From Deltaproteobacteria bacterium (GTDB lineage: Bacteria; Desulfobacterota; DSM-4660; Desulfatiglandales; Desulfatiglandaceae): a DNA stretch of 9,230 nucleotides. The position numbers and the translations under genes are program-made. A model generated the notes under the pieces. The model made no database searches and had not been told where the DNA came from. It worked only from the letters and a program-made list of their open reading frames with translations. This document shows, in pieces, positions 4,831 through 9,230 of this stretch (position 1 is its first letter; the number at the start of each line of letters is the position of its first letter). The stretch covers positions 1 through 9,230 of the forward strand of contig QMLZ01000113.1 of the NCBI GenBank assembly GCA_003646995.1, written 5' to 3'.

Positions 4831-6510
4831 ATGCAGTTGATTGATCAACATACCAAGAAGATCATGGAAGGGTGCAAGGAGCGCGCCCGTGAAGTGGGTT
4901 TGCGCTTTGAGGATGAGACACTGGAGTATATTGTAACCAACAGGGATCTTGTGGAGCTAGGTCCAAAAATGATGATACCCACCCTTTACGACTACTGGGT
5001 ACATGACGTGGAGGTGTTGAAGCAAAAAGGGCGCTACGAACTTTACCCCCACAATCCCTATGAAACGGTAATAAATACACGGCCGGCCATTTCCTTTTAC
5101 AACGACAACAACCCCGATTGGTTAAACGTGATGATCTTTTACCATGTCATTGCTCACATTGATTTCTTTCAAAACAACATCCTTTTCAGCCACACCTGGA
5201 GTGAGGATTTTCTGGGTAAGGCGCTCTCTGACAAAAGGCTCATAGCCTCATTGCGATCCGAGAAGGGTAGGTGGGTAGACTATGTGATAGAGTTCACCAG
5301 GAGTATTGACAATCTCGTTGGTTTTCATGACGAGCTCACCAAGAATGAGGTCTCAGAGCAGATAAAGGCCTCGCCCAAGGTTGATTTCTATTTTGATGTC
5401 TTTTTGCAGAAGGTTCAGCGAGTAAAACCCCCGGAATACCTGAAGGAAATTGAAAGGTATAATATGACCAAAAGGGCGTATCATGAACTGGCCGAATCAA
5501 TCTTTTTTTCTCGAGTAATCAAGGAGCACCCCGAGTTCGATGCGCTCTATGAAAAGCACAAGAAGAAGAAAAAGATAGAGAAGCAGGACTTGATACAGTT
5601 CATACAGGACAATTCCACTTTTCTCAAAAAGGAAGAGAACAAGTGGATGCGCTCTGTAATGCAAATCGTCCGTGATACGTCATTGTTTTTCCAGCCCCAA
5701 ATTCGAACGAAAATCATGAATGAGGGATGGGCAAGCTATTGGCACGAGAAGCTTTTTTTGAATGACGAACGCATAAAAGGCCATGAGGTGGACTTTGCCC
5801 GGATCAACGCTGGGGTTACAGCCCTGTCCCGTATTGGGGTCAATCCTTATGCGATAGGGCTGCGGCTTTTTTCATACATTGAGGAAATGGCTGACAGGGG
5901 AAAGCTTTCCTATGATTACCAGAGGGTCGCAGATATAGAGCTTCGCAGGCACTATAACCAAAAAACTGGAAAGGGTATTTCTACCATTTTTGGGGTCCGG
6001 GAAAACTATGATGATTTCCGGTTTATTCATTCGTTTGTGGATCAGGAGTTCGTGGACAAACATCGCCTTTTCGTGGCAGGCAGAAGGCTTAACCGGCAAA
6101 AGGGCGTATGGGAGATATATGTGAAGAGCCGCAATGCCGATGCTTATAGGGAGATGTTGGAAAGCCTCCTTTACCATCCTCCTGACATCTGGCTCGATGA
6201 GTCCAAAATGACAGACGGATCTTTATACCTCACCCATAAGTTCGAAGGCAAGCCCCTGGTGAAGGAATTTATCCCGAATACCATGATGGGTATAGAGTAT
6301 CTGTGGGGAGCACCAGTAAAACTGGAGACCACCGAGATCGTGGAAGATATGATGGAATCGTCTCAGTCCTCCATGTGGAGATACTGGGGAAATTTGGCGA
6401 TTAAACAGGAGCCAGAACCACTCAAAGAACCAAAGTACCAGAGAATCTTATATACGATGAAAGAGAGGAAACTGAGCAAAAAGATCCTAGGGGAGGTGTC
6501 TCATAAATGA
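4831..6510 (+). CDS. spoVR: SpoVR/YcgB-family protein
   Basis: This is a 559-residue SpoVR-family protein, longer than Bacillus SpoVR (about 470) and E. coli YcgB (about 510). Family signatures are clear: DYWVHDVEVLKQKGRYELYP near 54-73, H105-x3-H109-x-DFFQNN, and MNEGWASYWHE at 296-306. INAGVTALSRIGVNPYAIGLRLF (325-347) is the conserved core helix region. No signal peptide or membrane segment is seen, and a lysine-rich stretch occupies 242-251. In Bacillus spoVR affects spore cortex formation; in enterobacteria ycgB travels with yeaGH. The biochemical activity is not established. The H105/H109 pair together with E298 and H305 could form a metal site, which is inference. The ATG at 4831 is the first possible start, as an in-frame TAA sits at 4822-4824; GGAGGTG is 13 bases upstream, a rather long spacing. 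The stop overlaps the next gene as ATGA. Confidence 0.92.
   Translation: MQLIDQHTKKIMEGCKERAREVGLRFEDETLEYIVTNRDLVELGPKMMIPTLYDYWVHDVEVLKQKGRYELYPHNPYETVINTRPAISFYNDNNPDWLNVMIFYHVIAHIDFFQNNILFSHTWSEDFLGKALSDKRLIASLRSEKGRWVDYVIEFTRSIDNLVGFHDELTKNEVSEQIKASPKVDFYFDVFLQKVQRVKPPEYLKEIERYNMTKRAYHELAESIFFSRVIKEHPEFDALYEKHKKKKKIEKQDLIQFIQDNSTFLKKEENKWMRSVMQIVRDTSLFFQPQIRTKIMNEGWASYWHEKLFLNDERIKGHEVDFARINAGVTALSRIGVNPYAIGLRLFSYIEEMADRGKLSYDYQRVADIELRRHYNQKTGKGISTIFGVRENYDDFRFIHSFVDQEFVDKHRLFVAGRRLNRQKGVWEIYVKSRNADAYREMLESLLYHPPDIWLDESKMTDGSLYLTHKFEGKPLVKEFIPNTMMGIEYLWGAPVKLETTEIVEDMMESSQSSMWRYWGNLAIKQEPEPLKEPKYQRILYTMKERKLSKKILGEVSHK
6492..6498 (+). promoter_or_regulatory. Strong Shine-Dalgarno for the second prkA paralogue, inside the spoVR end
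   Basis: GGAGGTG ends 8 bases before the ATG at 6507. It lies within the last codons of spoVR, whose TGA shares bases with that ATG (ATGA at 6507-6510). Together these fix the start of the downstream gene and indicate coupled translation of the two proteins. Confidence 0.75.
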
Positions 6511-8825
6511 GACCCGCACACGATATCCTTGGAAGGCTGTGTGAAGAGATTAAGGACACGGCCAAGGGGCGCTGCATGCCTTTTGAGGATTTCCTGGGGC
6601 TGGTTTTCGACAAACCAGAGATTATCTTGCGAGACGTATTCCAGGTTTTCCATGACATGGTACACACCTATGTTGGTGAGGGCGTGGATGAGTATCCTGA
6701 TGACCCCGAATCCATAAACTATGTCTATTATGATTGCAGCAGGCTTTTTGTTGAGGGGAGTGATCATCCGTTTTTTGCTGATCGACTTTTTGCAAATAGG
6801 CTAATTAATCATGTTTCCACGTTCAGGCGTGGGGCCCAGCAAAATAGGATCTATGTGTTTGAAGGACCCCATGGCTGTGGAAAGAGCACCTTCCTGAACA
6901 ACCTTCTTATGCGATTTGAGCAGTACGCCAATACCGGAGATGGGGTCCAGTACGAGATTGTGTGGAGACTTGACAAGAAAGAATTGGGCGCACATGTGGA
7001 GCAAGAGGCCCATGCGCTCTTGGCCCAACTGCACAGCCTAGTGAACAGGGATGAAGGACTGGGTGGTCATGGATCTGCGCGCGGCCAAGTCCTGAGTCTT
7101 TCAAATAAGCGATACGTGGAAGTTCCGTGCCCCAGCCACGACAATCCCATATTACTGATCCCCAAGGGACATAGGAAGGAAATCCTTGATAGCTTGATAC
7201 AGGATGAGGGTTTCAAGGAAAAGCTGTTTACCGAGAAACAGTACGAATGGGTGTTCAGAGAAAGCCCTTGCACCATATGCTCATCTTTGTACGATGCTCT
7301 CATGGGCATGCTCGATTCGCCTGCGAGAGTTTTCTCAATGGTATTTGCGAGGAGATATGTATTTAACCGCCGCCTTGGTGAGGGTGTTAGCGTTTACAAT
7401 CCCGGGGACAAGGGCCCAAAGTCCAATGTGCTGACCAACCAGGTACTGCAAAGCCAGCTCGATAATATCCTTCGTGGCAGTAACAGGGTGCGATATATAT
7501 ATTCTACCTATGCCAAGACGAATAACGGTATTTACGCCTTAATGGATGTTAAAGACCACAACAAGCAACGCTTCGAGGCGCTTCATGGAATCATAAGCGA
7601 GGGGGTGCACAAGGTTGAGGACATGGAGGAAAATGTGCGATCTTTGTTCCTGGCGCTTATGAACCCTGCCGACCGGCCCGATATCGCAAAGACCCAGTCC
7701 TTTTCTGACCGGATCATCTATATCAAGATACCTTACGTGTTGGACTACAACACCGAGGTGAAGATTTACAAGAATGTCTTTGGCGATCAGATTGAAAAGG
7801 ATTTTTTGCCAAAGGTACTGCAGAATTTCGCCAAGGTGATTATTTCTTCACGGCTCAGGCGCACTTCAGAGGCCATGGAAGAGTGGATCCAGGAACCTAG
7901 CAGATACGAGCTTTACTGCGACCGAGCGCTGCAACTTCTTAAGATGGATATCTACACTGGCCTTATACCGCCATGGCTGACAGAGGATGACAGAAAGAGG
8001 TTCACAGCAGCCCGGCGCAAGCGGATAATTGCCGAATCCGAACGAGAAGGGGATACAGGATTTTCAGGACGTGATTCCATAAAGATCTTCAGCGAGTTCT
8101 ATTCCACCTATTCCAAGAAAGAAAAGCTCATAACCATGGCAATGGTCTGCAATTTTTTTAAAAAGAGGCGCAAGGATCTTGCTGCCATGATTCCAGACGG
8201 GTTCCTTGATTCTCTCACCAGGTCTTACAACTATGAAGTTTTGCAAGAAGTCAAGGAATCGCTATACAGCTATAATGAAGACCAGATCTCAAGAGACATT
8301 AAGAATTACCTTTTTGCCGTCAATTTCGACATAGGCCGCGTGGAGCAGTGCATCTACACTGGGGATAGGATTCACATAACCGAGGGATTCCTCAAGGAGG
8401 TGGAGGAGAAGCTCTTAGGGCAAGAGGCAGACAAGGAAAAAAGGGCTGCTTTCCGCAATGGCGTACAGGTGCAATACGCATCCCGTACCCTTACGCAGGA
8501 AATGCTCGTGGGCGGGAGGACCCTGGAGGAGACAGAGCTTTTCCGGGCATTGCGCGAGCGCTATGTGCATAACCTCAAGGAGAACGTACTGGACCCCTTC
8601 CTTAACAATTCAAATTTCAGACAGGCCATAAAGGACTACGGCACCAGTCCTTTCAAGAGCCATGACAGGCGGATAAGAGATGAAGTGTCGTACCTGATTA
8701 AGAACCTGGCGCGGAAGTACGGCTACACCCACCAGGGAGCAAAGGAAGTCTGTATCTACGTAATAGACAATGACCTCGCGAGGATTTTTTCCACGGGCAA
8801 GTCACGTCAAAACCTAGGTAAATAG
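6507..8825 (+). CDS. Second, diverged PrkA-family AAA+ protein (serine protein kinase type)
   Basis: This 772-residue protein is clearly PrkA-related but about 130 residues longer than the usual family member. The N-terminal MPFEDFLGLVF (24-34) and VFQVFHDMV (44-52) match the canonical PrkA start region. Walker A is GPHGCGKST at 120-128 (K126). It keeps the canonical block CPSHDNPILLIPKGHR (208-223) and CTIC (255-258), giving a C-x2-H...C-x2-C set that could bind zinc. VFNRRLGEGVSVYNPGD (285-301) follows the family pattern of a GIGTF-type segment. The Walker B region reads IYALMDVKDHN (342-352), with D347 where family members have Glu, a possible change in ATP hydrolysis. DRIIYIKIPYVLDYNTEVKIY (401-421) matches the canonical R-x-V-x-VPY segment. 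The C-terminal domain ends in KYGYTHQGAKEVCIYV, as in PrkA. Translation is coupled to spoVR by ATGA overlap. Its 3' end overlaps the opposite-strand receiver gene by 19 bases. Confidence 0.87.
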   Translation: MRPAHDILGRLCEEIKDTAKGRCMPFEDFLGLVFDKPEIILRDVFQVFHDMVHTYVGEGVDEYPDDPESINYVYYDCSRLFVEGSDHPFFADRLFANRLINHVSTFRRGAQQNRIYVFEGPHGCGKSTFLNNLLMRFEQYANTGDGVQYEIVWRLDKKELGAHVEQEAHALLAQLHSLVNRDEGLGGHGSARGQVLSLSNKRYVEVPCPSHDNPILLIPKGHRKEILDSLIQDEGFKEKLFTEKQYEWVFRESPCTICSSLYDALMGMLDSPARVFSMVFARRYVFNRRLGEGVSVYNPGDKGPKSNVLTNQVLQSQLDNILRGSNRVRYIYSTYAKTNNGIYALMDVKDHNKQRFEALHGIISEGVHKVEDMEENVRSLFLALMNPADRPDIAKTQSFSDRIIYIKIPYVLDYNTEVKIYKNVFGDQIEKDFLPKVLQNFAKVIISSRLRRTSEAMEEWIQEPSRYELYCDRALQLLKMDIYTGLIPPWLTEDDRKRFTAARRKRIIAESEREGDTGFSGRDSIKIFSEFYSTYSKKEKLITMAMVCNFFKKRRKDLAAMIPDGFLDSLTRSYNYEVLQEVKESLYSYNEDQISRDIKNYLFAVNFDIGRVEQCIYTGDRIHITEGFLKEVEEKLLGQEADKEKRAAFRNGVQVQYASRTLTQEMLVGGRTLEETELFRALRERYVHNLKENVLDPFLNNSNFRQAIKDYGTSPFKSHDRRIRDEVSYLIKNLARKYGYTHQGAKEVCIYVIDNDLARIFSTGKSRQNLGK

Positions 8826-9230
8826 CCTACGAAATCCGGGTCGTCCAGGAGCCTCTTGGCAAATTTTATATATTTGTTGACTATGGCTCGTACGGCAAGC
8901 TGCAATGCATAAGGCCTTACGGGTTTTTCCAAAAGGTACGGAATGTCCATTGCAAGGCAGGTATTTACAAGGTCATCACTCGGATACCCCGTCATGATGA
9001 TGGTGTCTTCGTAAGCCATAGGAAAGTTCTGTGTAATCTTTTCTAGCAGGGAAAACGCTGTCTTTTCTCCTAGATAGGCGTCCAAGAGGAACACAGCCAC
9101 TCCCGTCGGCCTGTGGAGGCAGTGCGAGGCAGCCTCATGAAAATCCGTGAATCCCAACACGTTTCCCCATGTGTAGAATGCCGTCACAAGCCCTGATACG
9201 CTCTCGCACACGGCTGGATCGTCGTCAACG
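8807..9230 (-). CDS. Response-regulator receiver domain (5' end outside window)
   Basis: The frame is open to the right edge, so the upstream end is missing; a GTG at 9211 lies inside the domain and is not the start. Visible residues begin VDDDPAVCE, the acidic pocket of a CheY-like receiver. The phosphoacceptor Asp lies in FLLDAYLGE (visible residue 50), the conserved Thr in IIMTGYP (80), and the conserved Lys in LLEKPVRP (102). After the last helix only a short tail (KFAKRLLDDPDFVGYLPRF) remains, so there is no output domain on the C-terminal side. It is therefore either a stand-alone receiver or the C-terminal receiver of a larger protein such as a hybrid histidine kinase; the window cannot separate these. 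It is convergent with the second prkA-like gene and overlaps its last 19 bases. A link to control of the cluster is only suggested by position. Confidence 0.88.
   Translation of the reverse strand, partial: VDDDPAVCESVSGLVTAFYTWGNVLGFTDFHEAASHCLHRPTGVAVFLLDAYLGEKTAFSLLEKITQNFPMAYEDTIIMTGYPSDDLVNTCLAMDIPYLLEKPVRPYALQLAVRAIVNKYIKFAKRLLDDPDFVGYLPRF

Overview
The window is chromosomal DNA from a bacterium of roughly balanced base composition. The style of the GltX C-terminus, the sigma-54-type promoter and the prkA / DUF444 / spoVR gene set fit a Gram-negative lineage, most plausibly a Desulfobacterota-type (deltaproteobacterial) organism. That placement is inferred from protein flavour only and is not secure. 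There are no mobile-element genes, CRISPR arrays, tRNAs or rRNAs.

Layout. The left edge holds the 3' end of gltX (glutamyl-tRNA synthetase), followed closely by a complete HIT-family nucleotide hydrolase gene. A 514-base intergenic region follows. It contains a near-ideal sigma-54 (-24/-12) promoter and, further downstream, two overlapping and mutually exclusive hairpins, the second of which looks like an intrinsic terminator. This resembles an attenuated leader. Next comes a four-gene, same-strand cluster: a PrkA-family AAA+ protein/serine kinase (YeaG type), a DUF444 von Willebrand A protein (YeaH type), a SpoVR-family protein (YcgB type), and a second, strongly diverged PrkA-family protein. 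The first pair overlaps by 11 bases and the last pair by 4 bases. DUF444 and spoVR are separated by 254 bases carrying two different arrays of 7-base tandem repeats. At the right edge, on the opposite strand and overlapping the last gene tail to tail, is a response-regulator receiver domain whose 5' end lies outside the window.

How the genes may work together. In enterobacteria yeaG-yeaH belong to the nitrogen/stationary-phase stress regulon (sigma-54/NtrC and sigma-S), and ycgB/spoVR is the usual partner. In Bacillus, prkA and spoVR are sporulation genes. An AAA+ protein next to a von Willebrand A protein recalls other AAA+/vWA pairs (RavA-ViaA, MoxR, CbbQ-CbbO, magnesium chelatase), so the products may form one ATP-driven complex acting on, or through, SpoVR. 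The distinctive points are two PrkA paralogues flanking the set, each keeping different parts of the ancestral motif set, and the apparent double control by a sigma-54 promoter plus a structured leader.
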